From Streptomyces sp. NBC_01351 (GTDB taxonomy: Bacteria; Actinomycetota; Actinomycetes; Streptomycetales; Streptomycetaceae), in NCBI RefSeq assembly GCF_036237315.1, contig NZ_CP108356.1, positions 4,584,501 through 4,648,500 of the forward strand: a DNA stretch of 64,000 nt. The letters run 5' to 3'. Below, piece by piece: positions 42,427 to 51,043 of the stretch. The translations under genes and the position numbers were made by a program. Every line of letters begins with the position of its first letter. The stretch's first letter is position 1. A model generated the notes under the pieces. It ran no database searches. It was not told where the DNA came from and saw only the letters and a program-made list of their open reading frames with translations.

Positions 42427-43287
42427 GTGACCGCAGAAGCCAGCGGTTCCGTGGTGCGCCGCATCCTCCTGGGCTCCCAGCTCAGGCGACTCCGAGAATC
42501 CCGCGGCATCACCCGCGAGGCGGCCGGCTACTCGATCCGCGCATCCGAATCGAAGATCAGCCGCTTGGAGTTGGGAAGGGTGAGCTTCAAGGCCAGAGAC
42601 GTGGAGGACCTCCTCACGCTCTACGGAGTCATGGACACCACCGAGCGCGAGTCCCTGCTGGGACTGGTCCGCGAGGCCAACGCGACGGGCTGGTGGCACA
42701 GTTTCGGCGACGTGCTGCCCGGGTGGTTCCAGACCTACATCGGCCTGGAGGGCGCGGCGTCGCTCATCAGGATCTACGAAGTCCAGTTCGTGCACGGCCT
42801 GTTGCAGACCGAGGCCTACGCGCACGCCGTCGTCAGCCGCGGGATGCCCGGCGCCACCCCCGCCGAGATCGACCGCCGCGTCGCGCTGCGCCTGGAGCGT
42901 CAGAAGGTCCTCGTCTCCGAGAGCGCCCCGGTCTTCCACGCCGTCCTCGACGAGGCCGCGCTGCGCCGCCCCTACGGCGACCGCGACGTCATGCGCGGGC
43001 AGTTGGAGCACCTCATCGAGGTCTCGCAGCGGCCCAACGTGCAGCTCCAGGTGATGCCCTTCTCCTTCGGCGGTCACGCGGGCGAGAGCGGAGCGTTCAC
43101 CCTGCTGCGCTTCCCCGAGTCCGACCTCCAGGACATCGTCTATCTGGAACAGCTCACCAGTGCCCTCTACCTCGACAAAGAAGAGGAAGTGGGGCAGTAC
43201 GAGCGGGCCATGGCGCGACTCCAGCACGACTGCCCGGACCCGGACCGGACCCGGGATCTTCTTCGCGGCCTGCTCCAACTGTCTTGA
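42427..43287 (+). CDS. XRE regulator with DUF5753 (WhiJ-like)
   Basis: A 286-residue DNA-binding protein: N-terminal HTH (LGSQLRRLRESRGITREAAG, SESKISRLELGRV at about 15-55) and a C-terminal DUF5753 domain (WFQTYIGLEGAASLIRIYE, VHGLLQTEAYAHAV, VQLQVMPF, DIVYLEQ). WhiJ-type regulators repress development until antagonised by their DUF397 partner; that role here is inferred. GTG 42427 follows GGGGAGGG. Confidence 0.92.
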   Translation: MTAEASGSVVRRILLGSQLRRLRESRGITREAAGYSIRASESKISRLELGRVSFKARDVEDLLTLYGVMDTTERESLLGLVREANATGWWHSFGDVLPGWFQTYIGLEGAASLIRIYEVQFVHGLLQTEAYAHAVVSRGMPGATPAEIDRRVALRLERQKVLVSESAPVFHAVLDEAALRRPYGDRDVMRGQLEHLIEVSQRPNVQLQVMPFSFGGHAGESGAFTLLRFPESDLQDIVYLEQLTSALYLDKEEEVGQYERAMARLQHDCPDPDRTRDLLRGLLQLS

Positions 43288-43376
43288 TTCGCACGTACTA
43301 TGACGCCTGATCAGTGCATGACGACCGATCGGTCTCCGGTGCAGCGCAAGGGTGCGCGCTCGCAGTAAGGGATGGC

Positions 43377-44834
43377 ATGTCCATATTCGGCGAACTCGCT
43401 CACCAGTACATCGACGGCGAATGGCTGGCCGGCAACGGTTCCTGGGACATCATCGACGTCAACCCCTACAACGGGGAGAAGCTCGCCGCCATCACCGTGG
43501 CCACCGTCGAGCAGGTGGACCAGGCCTACCGCGGCGCCGAGCGCGCCCAGCGCGAGTGGGCCGCCACCAGCCCGTACATCAGACGTGAGGTCCTGGAACG
43601 CGCCCTGCGGATCACCGAGGAGCGCGAGAAGGAGATCGTCGAGGCGATGATCGACGAGCTCGGCGGGACCCGTCCCAAGGCCGAGTACGAGGTGTACCTC
43701 GCCAAGGAGTTCATCCGCGAGGCGATCCAGCTCGCCGTCCGCCCCGAAGGCCGGATCCTGGCCTCGCCGGTCGCGGGCAAGGAGAACCGGGTCCAGCGGC
43801 TGCCCGTCGGCGTCGTCACCGTGATCAGCCCCTTCAACTTCCCCTTCCTGGTCACCCTGAAGTCGGTCGCCCCCGCCCTGGCGCTGGGCAACGCGGTCGT
43901 CATCAAGCCGAACCAGAACGCGCCCGTCGTCGGCGGCGGGGTCATCGCCAAGATCTTCGAGGAGGCGGGCCTCCCGGCCGGCCTGCTGAACGTCCTGGTC
44001 ACCGACATAGCCGAGATAGGCGACGCGCTCCTGACCCACCCCGTCCCCAAAGTGATCTCCTTCGCGGGATCCGACCGGGTCGGCCGGCACGTCGGCGCGG
44101 TCGCCGCCCGCCACTTCAAGCGGACGGTCCTGGAGCTCAGCGGCAACAGCGCGCTCGTCGTCCTCGACGACGCGGACCTCGACTACGCGGTGGACGCGGC
44201 CGTCTTCAGCCGCTTCGTCTACCAGGGCCAGGTCTGCATGGCCGCCAACCGGATCCTCGTGGACGCGGCCGTCGCGGAGGAGTTCACCGCGAAGTTCGTC
44301 GCCAAGGTCCGCTCCCTGAAGACGGGCGACCCGCACGAGCCCGACACCCACATCGGCCCGCTGATCAATTCCTTCCAGGCCGACGCCCTCACCGCGCTCG
44401 TGGACCGCGCGATCGAATCCGGCGCCAAGGCCCTCGTACGAGGCTCTACGCGCGGCAACCTCGTCGAGCCGACGGTGCTCGCCGGCCTCCCCGAGGACTC
44501 CCCGCTGCTGGCCCAGGAGATCTTCGGCCCGGTGGCCCTGCTCGTGGTCTTCGACGGCGAGGACGAGGCGGTACGGCTCACCAACGCGACCCCGTACGGC
44601 CTGAGCGGCGCCGTGCACAGCCGGGACGTGGAGCGCGGCGTCCGCTTCGCCCAGCGGATCGAGACGGGGATGATCCACGTCAACGACTCCACCATCGGCG
44701 ACGAGCCCCTCGCGGCCTTCGGCGGCGAGAAGGCCTCTGGCCTGGGCCGGCTGAACGGCGAGGCGACCGTCGAGGCCTTCACCACGCAGAAGTGGATCTC
44801 GGTCCAGCACGGCCGGAGCCAGTTCCCGTTCTGA
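43377..44834 (+). CDS. Aldehyde dehydrogenase
   Basis: A 485-residue NAD(P)-dependent aldehyde dehydrogenase. Cofactor motif FNFPFLVTLKSVAPALALGNAVV, catalytic Glu in LELSGNSALV, and nucleophile Cys287 in QGQVCMAANR are intact; SGLGRLNG near the C-terminus is typical. It resembles benzaldehyde/vanillin-type dehydrogenases, but substrate cannot be assigned. ATG 43377 follows AAGGGATGGC. Its position after the whiJ-like cluster appears incidental. Confidence 0.92.
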   Translation: MSIFGELAHQYIDGEWLAGNGSWDIIDVNPYNGEKLAAITVATVEQVDQAYRGAERAQREWAATSPYIRREVLERALRITEEREKEIVEAMIDELGGTRPKAEYEVYLAKEFIREAIQLAVRPEGRILASPVAGKENRVQRLPVGVVTVISPFNFPFLVTLKSVAPALALGNAVVIKPNQNAPVVGGGVIAKIFEEAGLPAGLLNVLVTDIAEIGDALLTHPVPKVISFAGSDRVGRHVGAVAARHFKRTVLELSGNSALVVLDDADLDYAVDAAVFSRFVYQGQVCMAANRILVDAAVAEEFTAKFVAKVRSLKTGDPHEPDTHIGPLINSFQADALTALVDRAIESGAKALVRGSTRGNLVEPTVLAGLPEDSPLLAQEIFGPVALLVVFDGEDEAVRLTNATPYGLSGAVHSRDVERGVRFAQRIETGMIHVNDSTIGDEPLAAFGGEKASGLGRLNGEATVEAFTTQKWISVQHGRSQFPF

Positions 44835-44892
44835 CCCTCCACTGGGCCTAAACTCGACCGGGCGTACGCGGCGCCGCCCGGGGGAGATCGAG

Positions 44893-46983
44893 TTGAGCAA
44901 CATACCGGAGACCGGCCGGACCCCTCGGGTCCAGAACCGGCTCGTCGTCATCCAGATCGTCGTCTTCTCGCTGCTCCTCACCCTGGGCGGACGCCTCTGG
45001 TACCTCCAGATACGCAATGGCCAGGAGTACACGGACGAGGCGAAGAACAACCACGTCCAGCAGGTGGTCCAGCCGGCCGTGCGCGGCTCCATCCTCGACT
45101 CGCGCGGGGTTCCGCTCGCCGACAACGCGACCCACCTCGTGGTCTCCGCCAGCCGTACCGAACTGCTGACCATGAAGGACAAGGGCAAGGAAGTCCTCAC
45201 CCGGCTCGCCGGGGTCCTCGGCATGGACCCGCAGGAGACCATCGACAAGGTCAGGCTCTGCGACTCCCAGACGAAGCAGCCCTGCTGGAACGGCTCCCCG
45301 TACCAGCCGATCCCCGTCACCGACGAGGCCACCACCGAGCAGGCCCTGCAGATCCGCGAGCACCCCGAGGACTTCCCCGGCATCACCGCCGAGCCCACCG
45401 CCCTGCGGCGCTACGCGGCACCGGACCAGGCCAACACCTCCCAGGTGCTCGGCTACCTCTCCCCGGTCACCGACGAGGAGATCACCAAGGCGAAGAACTC
45501 GGACTCCCCCTACCTGCGCTCCGACCAGGTCGGCCGCTCCGGCCTGGAGCGCACGTACGACAAGGAGCTGCGCGGCAAGGCGGGCATCACCCGCTACGAG
45601 GTGGACAACCTCGGCCGGGTCATCGGCCAGGGCGAGACCGACCCGGCGCGGTCCGGCTCGAACATCGTGACCTCGATCGACTCCCGGGTGCAGGCCGTCG
45701 CGGAGCGCGAGCTGAACAACGCGATGATCGAGGCCCGCAAGACGCTCGACAAGAACAACACCGGCAGGAACTACGAAGCCGACTCGGGCTCCGTCGTGGT
45801 CATGGAGACCAAGACCGGCCGCGTCGTGGCGATGGCCTCGAACCCGACCTACGACCCGAACGCCTGGGTGGGCGGCATCTCCGCGAAGGACTACGCCAAG
45901 CTCACCGACAAGGAGTCGAACTATCCGCTGCTGAACCGGGCCATCCAGGCCCAGGCGGCCCCCGGCTCCATCTTCAAGGTGGTCAGCTCGACGGCCGCCG
46001 TGAACGCCGGATACTCCTTCAACGCGCGCTACCCCTGCCCCAGCTCGTACTCGGTCGGCAGTCAGACCTTCACCAATTTCGAGTCCCAGGGCTACGGCGA
46101 CATCACCATCGGCAGGGCCCTGGAGGTCTCCTGCGACACGGTGTACTACCTCCTCGCCGACCAGGAGTGGAAGAAGGACGGCGGCATCAACCCGAAGAAG
46201 AACCCGAACGACTGGTTCTTCAAGACCGCCCACGACTTCGGGCTCGGCCAGCGCACCGGCATCGACCTGCCGAACGAGGTCCCCGGCCGGATCCCCGACC
46301 GCAAGTGGAAGCAGGACTTCTTCGAGGCCAACAAGGCCGCCTGGTGCCGCGACGGCAAGAAGAACGGCACCTTCGCCGAGAAGATCGCGTACGAGAACTG
46401 CCGGCAGGGCAACCAAATGCGCGAGGGCGACGCCATCAACTACTCGATCGGCCAGGGCGACACCCTCGTCACGCCGATCCAGATGGCCTCCGTCTACGCG
46501 GCCATCGCCAACGGCGGCACGCTCCACCACCCCAGCGTCGGCAAGGCGATCGTCAGCGCCGACGGGACGTCGGTGCAGGAGATCGCGCCGAAGGTGCAGG
46601 GCAAGCTGCCGATGGACGCCAAGACCCGGAACAGCATCGACGCGGCCCTCGCCGGCGTGGCCACCGACGGCAGCGCCGCCTGGCGCTTCGGCGGCTGGCC
46701 GCAGAAGCAGATCCCCATGCACGCCAAGACCGGCACCGCCGAGGTCCAGGGCAAGCAGACCACCTCCTGGTTCGCCTCGTACACCGAGGACTACGCGATC
46801 GTCATGACGATCTCCCAGGGCGGCACCGGCTCGGGCGCGTCGGGACCGGCGGTCCGCAAGATCTACGAGGCGATGTACGGGCTCGACCCGACCGGCAAGC
46901 AGGACCTCACGAAGGCCCTGCTGCCGAAGCCGGCCACCGTGCTGCCGGTGATCCGTCCGGACGGGGAGATTTCGGCCAATTGA
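44893..46983 (+). CDS. Class B penicillin-binding protein (PBP2-like transpeptidase)
   Basis: A 696-residue peptidoglycan transpeptidase. One transmembrane helix (about 19-38), a PBP dimer domain (VRGSILDSRGVPLADN), and the transpeptidase domain with SxxK at Ser359 (APGSIFK), SxN-like YSIGQGD and KTG at Lys612 (HAKTGTAEV). It lacks FtsI-type PASTA domains. It stands alone rather than in an mreBCD-rodA operon, so it is likely an accessory elongation or sporulation-stage PBP. TTG 44893 has GGGGGAG upstream; TAAACT at 44848-44853 may be its -10. Confidence 0.92.
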   Translation: MSNIPETGRTPRVQNRLVVIQIVVFSLLLTLGGRLWYLQIRNGQEYTDEAKNNHVQQVVQPAVRGSILDSRGVPLADNATHLVVSASRTELLTMKDKGKEVLTRLAGVLGMDPQETIDKVRLCDSQTKQPCWNGSPYQPIPVTDEATTEQALQIREHPEDFPGITAEPTALRRYAAPDQANTSQVLGYLSPVTDEEITKAKNSDSPYLRSDQVGRSGLERTYDKELRGKAGITRYEVDNLGRVIGQGETDPARSGSNIVTSIDSRVQAVAERELNNAMIEARKTLDKNNTGRNYEADSGSVVVMETKTGRVVAMASNPTYDPNAWVGGISAKDYAKLTDKESNYPLLNRAIQAQAAPGSIFKVVSSTAAVNAGYSFNARYPCPSSYSVGSQTFTNFESQGYGDITIGRALEVSCDTVYYLLADQEWKKDGGINPKKNPNDWFFKTAHDFGLGQRTGIDLPNEVPGRIPDRKWKQDFFEANKAAWCRDGKKNGTFAEKIAYENCRQGNQMREGDAINYSIGQGDTLVTPIQMASVYAAIANGGTLHHPSVGKAIVSADGTSVQEIAPKVQGKLPMDAKTRNSIDAALAGVATDGSAAWRFGGWPQKQIPMHAKTGTAEVQGKQTTSWFASYTEDYAIVMTISQGGTGSGASGPAVRKIYEAMYGLDPTGKQDLTKALLPKPATVLPVIRPDGEISAN

Positions 46984-47006
46984 GAGCCGGTCGGCGATCG
47001 ACCGGG

Positions 47007-47092
47007 ATTGCGGACAGAACCTGACCGCAATGCTCCGTAGCGTGTGGGGTGTCAGGAAGAAACACCCGGGCGGCGACAACGCCCCACACGCT
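47007..47092. repeat. Two nested-region hairpins between PBP and DinB genes
   Basis: ATTGCGG (47007-47013) pairs with CCGCAAT (47025-47031), and AGCGTGTGGGG (47039-47049) pairs perfectly with CCCCACACGCT (47082-47092) around a 32-base loop. The second ends 14 bases before the DinB ATG, so it may fold over the leader as well as end the PBP transcript. Confidence 0.65.
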
Positions 47093-47106
47093 TAAGGCGG
47101 TCGGTC

Positions 47107-47619
47107 ATGGCTCAGATCTCCACCGAGGTTCTCGGCGACGAGCGCGGCACGCTCCTCGCCTTCGTCGAGGCCCAGCGCACGGCGATCCGCGAAACCCTCC
47201 TCGGAATGACCGAGGGGCAGGCCGCGAGCCGCCCCAGCGCCAGCGAGCTGACCCTGTCCGGGGTGCTCAAGCACGTGGCCGAGGTCGAGCTGACGTGGCT
47301 GCGGATGGCCCAGCAGCAGCCCAACGAGCGGCAGCGCGGCATGGACACCTGGGCCGACATGTTCCGCCTGACCGAGGGCGAGTCGGTGCCGGGCGTCCTG
47401 GCCTTCTGGGACGGGGTCCGCAAGGAGACCGAGGCCTTCATCGCCGCCGTCCCCAGCCTGGACGAGACCTTCCCGCTCCCGGAAGCCCCCTGGTTCCCCA
47501 AGGACGGCAAGGTCTCGATGCGCTGGATGCTCCTGCACCTGGTGGAGGAGTTCGCCCGGCACGCCGGCCACGCGGACATCGTCCGCGAATCCATCGACGG
47601 GACCAAGGCCATGGGTTGA
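47107..47619 (+). CDS. DinB-family protein
   Basis: A 170-residue four-helix-bundle protein of the DinB/DUF664 type with potential metal ligands in LKHVAEVELTWL and LLHLVEEFARHAGHADIVRE. Members include thiol-dependent S-transferases acting with mycothiol, a plausible role in Streptomyces but not shown. ATG 47107 is chosen; CGGTCGGTC before it is a poor ribosome site. The PadR gene follows by 14 bases. Confidence 0.88.
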   Translation: MAQISTEVLGDERGTLLAFVEAQRTAIRETLLGMTEGQAASRPSASELTLSGVLKHVAEVELTWLRMAQQQPNERQRGMDTWADMFRLTEGESVPGVLAFWDGVRKETEAFIAAVPSLDETFPLPEAPWFPKDGKVSMRWMLLHLVEEFARHAGHADIVRESIDGTKAMG

Positions 47620-47620
47620 G

Positions 47621-47633
47621 TAGCCTGGGCCGC
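47621..47633 (+). promoter_or_regulatory. -10-like box of leaderless padR gene
   Basis: TAGCCT (47621-47626) begins just after the DinB stop and ends seven bases before ATG 47634, again without a Shine-Dalgarno. Confidence 0.4.
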
Positions 47634-48254
47634 ATGTCAGCGATCCGGCTCCTCGTCCTCGGTGCGGTCCGTCAGCACGGGCGGGCCCACGGCTACCAGG
47701 TGCGCAACGACCTGGAGTACTGGGGCGCCCACGAGTGGTCGAACGCCAAGCCCGGGTCGATCTACCACGCGCTGAAGCAGATGGCGAAGCAGGGCGTGCT
47801 GCTCGCGCACGAGGTGGCTCCGAGCGTGGCCGGCGGGCCGCCGCGCACCGAGTACGAGGTGACGGGCGCCGGCCGCGAGGAGTACTTCAAGCTGCTGCGC
47901 GAGGCGCTGGCGGCGTACGACCAGAAGACGGACGTGCTGTCGGCGGCGCTCGGCTTCATGGTCGACCTGCCGCGGGCCGAGGTGCTGGCGCTGCTGGGGG
48001 AGCGGCTGGCGAAGCTGGCGGGCTGGCGCTCGGCGGTGACGGAGCACTACACCCCGGAGGGCGGGCCCGAGGTCCTCGGCCACATCGGCGAGATCATGCA
48101 CATGTGGGTCCACTCCGCGGAGGCCGAGGCGGAGTGGACGCGGGGGCTCATTGCCCGGATCGAGGAGGGGGCGTACTCCTTCGCGGGCGAGGGCGGGGAG
48201 CCGTTCGTCGGGGTGCTGGCGGAGGGCCAGGAGAACCCGTACGCGACCTCGTAG
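47634..48254 (+). CDS. PadR-family transcriptional regulator
   Basis: A 206-residue regulator: PadR winged helix (LLVLGAVRQHGRAHGYQV, SIYHALKQMAKQGVLL, YEVTGAGREEYF) in residues 1-90 and a C-terminal PadR_C/Vir-like helical domain. It probably binds two palindromes that begin three bases after its stop and flank the promoter of the downstream ABC genes, acting as a ligand-released repressor of the exporter. Confidence 0.92.
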   Translation: MSAIRLLVLGAVRQHGRAHGYQVRNDLEYWGAHEWSNAKPGSIYHALKQMAKQGVLLAHEVAPSVAGGPPRTEYEVTGAGREEYFKLLREALAAYDQKTDVLSAALGFMVDLPRAEVLALLGERLAKLAGWRSAVTEHYTPEGGPEVLGHIGEIMHMWVHSAEAEAEWTRGLIARIEEGAYSFAGEGGEPFVGVLAEGQENPYATS

Positions 48255-48256
48255 GT

Positions 48257-48274
48257 CTAATCAAGTTTGACTAG
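48257..48274. promoter_or_regulatory. PadR-type operator 1
   Basis: CTAATCAAGTTTGACTAG, an imperfect 18-bp palindrome (14 of 18 positions symmetric) overlapping the -35 of the ABC promoter. Confidence 0.75.
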
Positions 48275-48295
48275 TCCGGAGACGGGCAGTAGCTT
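48267..48295 (+). promoter_or_regulatory. Promoter of the ABC exporter genes
   Basis: TTGACT (48267-48272) and TAGCTT (48290-48295) with a 17-base spacer, an excellent vegetative-type promoter. The predicted start near 48302 gives a leader of about 34 bases. Confidence 0.75.
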
Positions 48296-48306
48296 TACCG
48301 ATCCCA

Positions 48307-48324
48307 CTATTCAAATTTGACTAG
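48307..48324. promoter_or_regulatory. PadR-type operator 2
   Basis: CTATTCAAATTTGACTAG, an 18-bp palindrome (16 of 18 symmetric), 50 bases after operator 1 and touching the ribosome site of the ABC ATPase gene. Confidence 0.75.
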
Positions 48325-48335
48325 AAGGAGTCGCG

Positions 48336-49271
48336 TTGGCGATCTTCGTCGAAGGTGTCCACAAGCGGTACGGGGACAAGCACGCCCTGGCCGGACTCGA
48401 CCTGGAGGTGCGGCCCGGGACGGTCCAGGCGGTGCTCGGCCCCAACGGCGCGGGCAAGACCACGGCGGTCCGGGTCATGAGCACCCTGCTCCGCCACGAC
48501 GAGGGCGTGGTCCGGGTCGCAGGCCACGACGTACGGACGGACGCGGCGGCCGTCCGCGCCCGGATCGGACTGCTCGGCCAGCACGCGGCGCTCGACGAGG
48601 AACTGGACGGGCGGCAGAACCTGGAGATGTTCGGGCGCCTCCACCACCTGGGCGCGCGGCGGGCCGGGGCCCGGGCGGACGAGCTCCTCGAACGCTTCGG
48701 CCTCGCGGACACCGGCCGCAAGCCCGTGGGCCGCTACAGCGGCGGCATGCGGCGCCGGCTCGACCTGGCCGCCTCGCTGATCACCGACCCGGAGGTGCTG
48801 TTCCTCGACGAGCCGACCACCGGGCTCGACCCGCGCGGCCGCGCCGAGGTGTGGAGCGCGGTCCGCTCCCTGGTCGGCGGCGGCACGACCGTCCTGCTGA
48901 CCACCCAGTACCTGGAGGAGGCCGACCAGTTGGCCGACCGCATCGCCCTGATCGACGCCGGCCGGGTCGCGCAGGAGGGCACCGCCGACGAGCTGAAGGC
49001 GCTGGTCGGGCCGGACCGGATCTTCGTCGTCCTGCGGGACGCGGCCCAGCTGGCGCGGGCGGCGGAGCTGCTGCCGGACCCCACCGTGGACCAGGACACC
49101 CTGACCCTCGGCTTCCCCGTACGGGACCGCATGGCCGGCCTGGCCCTGACCCTGCGGACGCTGGAGGAGGCGGGCATCGAGGCGGCCGACCTCTCGGTCC
49201 GGCGCCCCACGCTCGACGAGGCCTTCCTGCACCTGACCAGCCCCGCCGACGCCGCGGAGGTGGCCGCATGA
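48336..49271 (+). CDS. ABC transporter ATP-binding protein (DrrA-like)
   Basis: A 311-residue ATPase. Walker [10 protein letters not shown] (about 34-42), Q-loop GLLGQH, signature YSGGMRRRL, Walker [14 protein letters not shown] and the H-loop region ([10 protein letters not shown], with Gln in place of His as in DrrA relatives), plus the C-terminal DrrA-type extension ending [13 protein letters not shown]. It powers drug or lipid export with the next gene. TTG 48336 has AGAAGGAG at ideal distance. Confidence 0.94.
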   Translation: MAIFVEGVHKRYGDKHALAGLDLEVRPGTVQAVLGPNGAGKTTAVRVMSTLLRHDEGVVRVAGHDVRTDAAAVRARIGLLGQHAALDEELDGRQNLEMFGRLHHLGARRAGARADELLERFGLADTGRKPVGRYSGGMRRRLDLAASLITDPEVLFLDEPTTGLDPRGRAEVWSAVRSLVGGGTTVLLTTQYLEEADQLADRIALIDAGRVAQEGTADELKALVGPDRIFVVLRDAAQLARAAELLPDPTVDQDTLTLGFPVRDRMAGLALTLRTLEEAGIEAADLSVRRPTLDEAFLHLTSPADAAEVAA

Positions 49272-50086
49272 GCACGACTTCGGTGTGTTCGGCGTCTTCG
49301 GTGTACCGGGCGTCCTGGGTGGTCTCGGACTCCTGGACCATGACCCGGCGCGAGCTCGCGCACTGGGCGCGCCAGCCGGTGCAGGTGGTCATCGGCCTGG
49401 TCTTCCCCGTGATGATGCTGCTGATGTTCGGCTTCCTCGTCGGTGGCGGGCGCGGCATCGACGGCGAGTACGTCGAGTTCCTCGTACCGGGGATGTTCGT
49501 GCTGACCATGGCCTTCGGCCTGGAGGCGACGATGACGGCCCTCACCCGGGACCTCGGCAAGGGGGTCATCGACCGCTTCCGCGCCATGCCGATGTCCCCC
49601 TCCGCGGTGCTCGTCGGCCGCAGCCTGGCCGACATGCTCCAGTCGGCGCTGGGACTGGCCGTCCTCGCCGGGGTGGGCCTGCTGCTCGGCTGGCGCTGGC
49701 ACGGTTCTGCGGCCGCCGCGCCGGCCGCCTTCGGGCTGCTCCTGCTGCTGCGGTTCGCCATGCTGTGGATCGGCATCCACCTGGGCATGGTCGCGGGCCG
49801 GCCGGAGCTGGTGCAGGCGGTCCAGATCCTGGTGTGGCCCGTCGGGTTCCTCTCCAACGCCTTCGCCACGCCGCAGTCGATGCCCGGCTGGCTCGGTGCG
49901 GTGGTCGAATGGAACCCCATGTCGGCGACGGGCACCGCGATCCGTGAGCTGTTCGACAACCCGGCGGCGGTCTCCCCGTCGTGGGCCTCGGACCACGCCG
50001 CGCTGCTGGCCGTCGGCTGGCCGGTGCTGCTGCTGGCGGTCTTCGTCCCGCTGGCACTGGGCCGCTACCGGGGCCTGAGCAGGTAG
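49268..50086 (+). CDS. ABC-2 type permease (DrrB-like)
   Basis: A 272-residue membrane protein with six hydrophobic segments (about 38-58, 68-90, 120-145, 150-175, 185-205, 240-262) and the ABC-2 motif [14 protein letters not shown] ... [20 protein letters not shown]. Overlaps the ATPase stop by four bases (ATGA). Together they form an exporter under PadR control; substrate unknown. Confidence 0.92.
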   Translation: MSTTSVCSASSVYRASWVVSDSWTMTRRELAHWARQPVQVVIGLVFPVMMLLMFGFLVGGGRGIDGEYVEFLVPGMFVLTMAFGLEATMTALTRDLGKGVIDRFRAMPMSPSAVLVGRSLADMLQSALGLAVLAGVGLLLGWRWHGSAAAAPAAFGLLLLLRFAMLWIGIHLGMVAGRPELVQAVQILVWPVGFLSNAFATPQSMPGWLGAVVEWNPMSATGTAIRELFDNPAAVSPSWASDHAALLAVGWPVLLLAVFVPLALGRYRGLSR

Positions 50087-50099
50087 GACGCGGAAGGAC

Positions 50100-50130
50100 T
50101 TGCACCTCACGCCGCGTGAGGGCCCACAGT
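50100..50130 (+). promoter_or_regulatory. tipA promoter with TipA operator
   Basis: TTGCAC (50100-50105) and CACAGT (50125-50130) with a 19-base spacer typical of MerR activators; the spacer contains the perfect inverted repeat CCTCACGC-C-GCGTGAGG (50105-50121). This is the known architecture of the thiostrepton-inducible tipA promoter. Confidence 0.85.
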
Positions 50131-50165
50131 GAAGGGCGTACCCAACCAGGAGGAGGGGGAAGGAC

Positions 50166-50924
50166 ATGGGCTACTCCGTGGGCCAGGTCGCCGGATTCGC
50201 CGGAGTCACGGTGCGCACGCTGCACCACTACGACGAGATCGGTCTGCTCTCGCCGAGCGGCCGCAGCCACGCGGGTCACCGGCGGTACGACGACGCCGAC
50301 CTGGACCGGCTGCAGCGGATCATGTTCTACCGGGAGCTCGGCTTCCCCCTCGACGAGGTCGCGACCCTGCTGGACGACCCGGAAACGGATCCGCGGGAGC
50401 ATCTGCGCCGGCAGCATGCCCTGCTGACCGACCGGATCGACCGGCTCCAGCAGATGGCCAAGGCCGTTGAGCACGCCATGGAGGCGAAGAAGATGGGCAT
50501 CAACCTCACGCCCGAGGAGAAGTTCGAGGTCTTCGGGGACTTCGACCCCGACGAGCACGCCGAGGAGGCCGAGCGCCGCTGGGGCGACACGGACGCGTAC
50601 AAGGAGTCGGCGCGCCGGACCGCCTCGTACACCAAGGAGGACTGGCAGCGGATCCAGGCCCAGGAGCAGGACATCAACCGCCGGTTCGTCGCCCTGCTGG
50701 AGGCCGGCACGCCCGCGGACTCCGAGCAGGCCATGGACCTCGCGGAGGAGCACCGCGGCTGGATCAACGGCAGCTACTACTTCTGCACGTACGAGATCCA
50801 CACCTGCCTCGGTGAGATGTACGTCGCGGACGAGCGGTTCACGGCGCACTACGACGGGGTCCGGACGGGCCTGGCGGTGTTCGTGCGCGACGCGATCATG
50901 GCGAATGCCGTGCGCAAGGCGTAG
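50166..50924 (+). CDS. tipA: MerR-family thiopeptide-binding regulator TipA
   Basis: A 252-residue protein: MerR HTH (YSVGQVAGFAGVTVRTLHHYDEIGLL), a coiled coil (about 75-110) and the TipAS ligand domain. Cys207 and Cys214 (FCTYEIHTC) fall exactly at the positions of the thiopeptide-reactive cysteines of TipA. Met110 (ATG 50493) is preceded by GGAGG eight bases upstream, so the short form TipAS (143 residues) can be made from the same message, as known for tipA. It autoactivates from the promoter at 50100-50130 and sequesters thiopeptide antibiotics. Confidence 0.95.
   Translation: MGYSVGQVAGFAGVTVRTLHHYDEIGLLSPSGRSHAGHRRYDDADLDRLQRIMFYRELGFPLDEVATLLDDPETDPREHLRRQHALLTDRIDRLQQMAKAVEHAMEAKKMGINLTPEEKFEVFGDFDPDEHAEEAERRWGDTDAYKESARRTASYTKEDWQRIQAQEQDINRRFVALLEAGTPADSEQAMDLAEEHRGWINGSYYFCTYEIHTCLGEMYVADERFTAHYDGVRTGLAVFVRDAIMANAVRKA
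50493..50924 (+). CDS. tipA: Internal TipAS reading frame
   Basis: In-frame internal start ATG 50493 with GGAGG at 50480-50484. The product is the ligand-binding domain alone, which in S. lividans is the major form and acts as an antibiotic trap. Same frame as full-length TipA. Confidence 0.7.
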   Translation: MGINLTPEEKFEVFGDFDPDEHAEEAERRWGDTDAYKESARRTASYTKEDWQRIQAQEQDINRRFVALLEAGTPADSEQAMDLAEEHRGWINGSYYFCTYEIHTCLGEMYVADERFTAHYDGVRTGLAVFVRDAIMANAVRKA

Positions 50925-50942
50925 GCGAATCGTCACGCACGC

Positions 50943-50976
50943 GACCCCCTCCGGACTCTGGAACCGGGCGGGGGTC
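50943..50976 (+). terminator. Hairpin after tipA
   Basis: GACCCCC (50943-50949) pairs with GGGGGTC (50970-50976), with further CCGG pairing in the loop, 18 bases after the tipA stop. Confidence 0.55.
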
Positions 50977-50987
50977 ATGTGCGTTGA
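50960..50987 (+). promoter_or_regulatory. Candidate ECF-type promoter of dedA
   Basis: GGAACC (50960-50965) and CGTTGA (50982-50987) with a 16-base spacer, resembling envelope-stress ECF promoters. It overlaps the tipA hairpin, which lowers confidence. Confidence 0.4.
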
Positions 50988-51043
50988 TAATTGAGACCGC
51001 CCGCCCGCAGTACGCCCCCCTCATCCAGGAGAGTCCGGAAACC

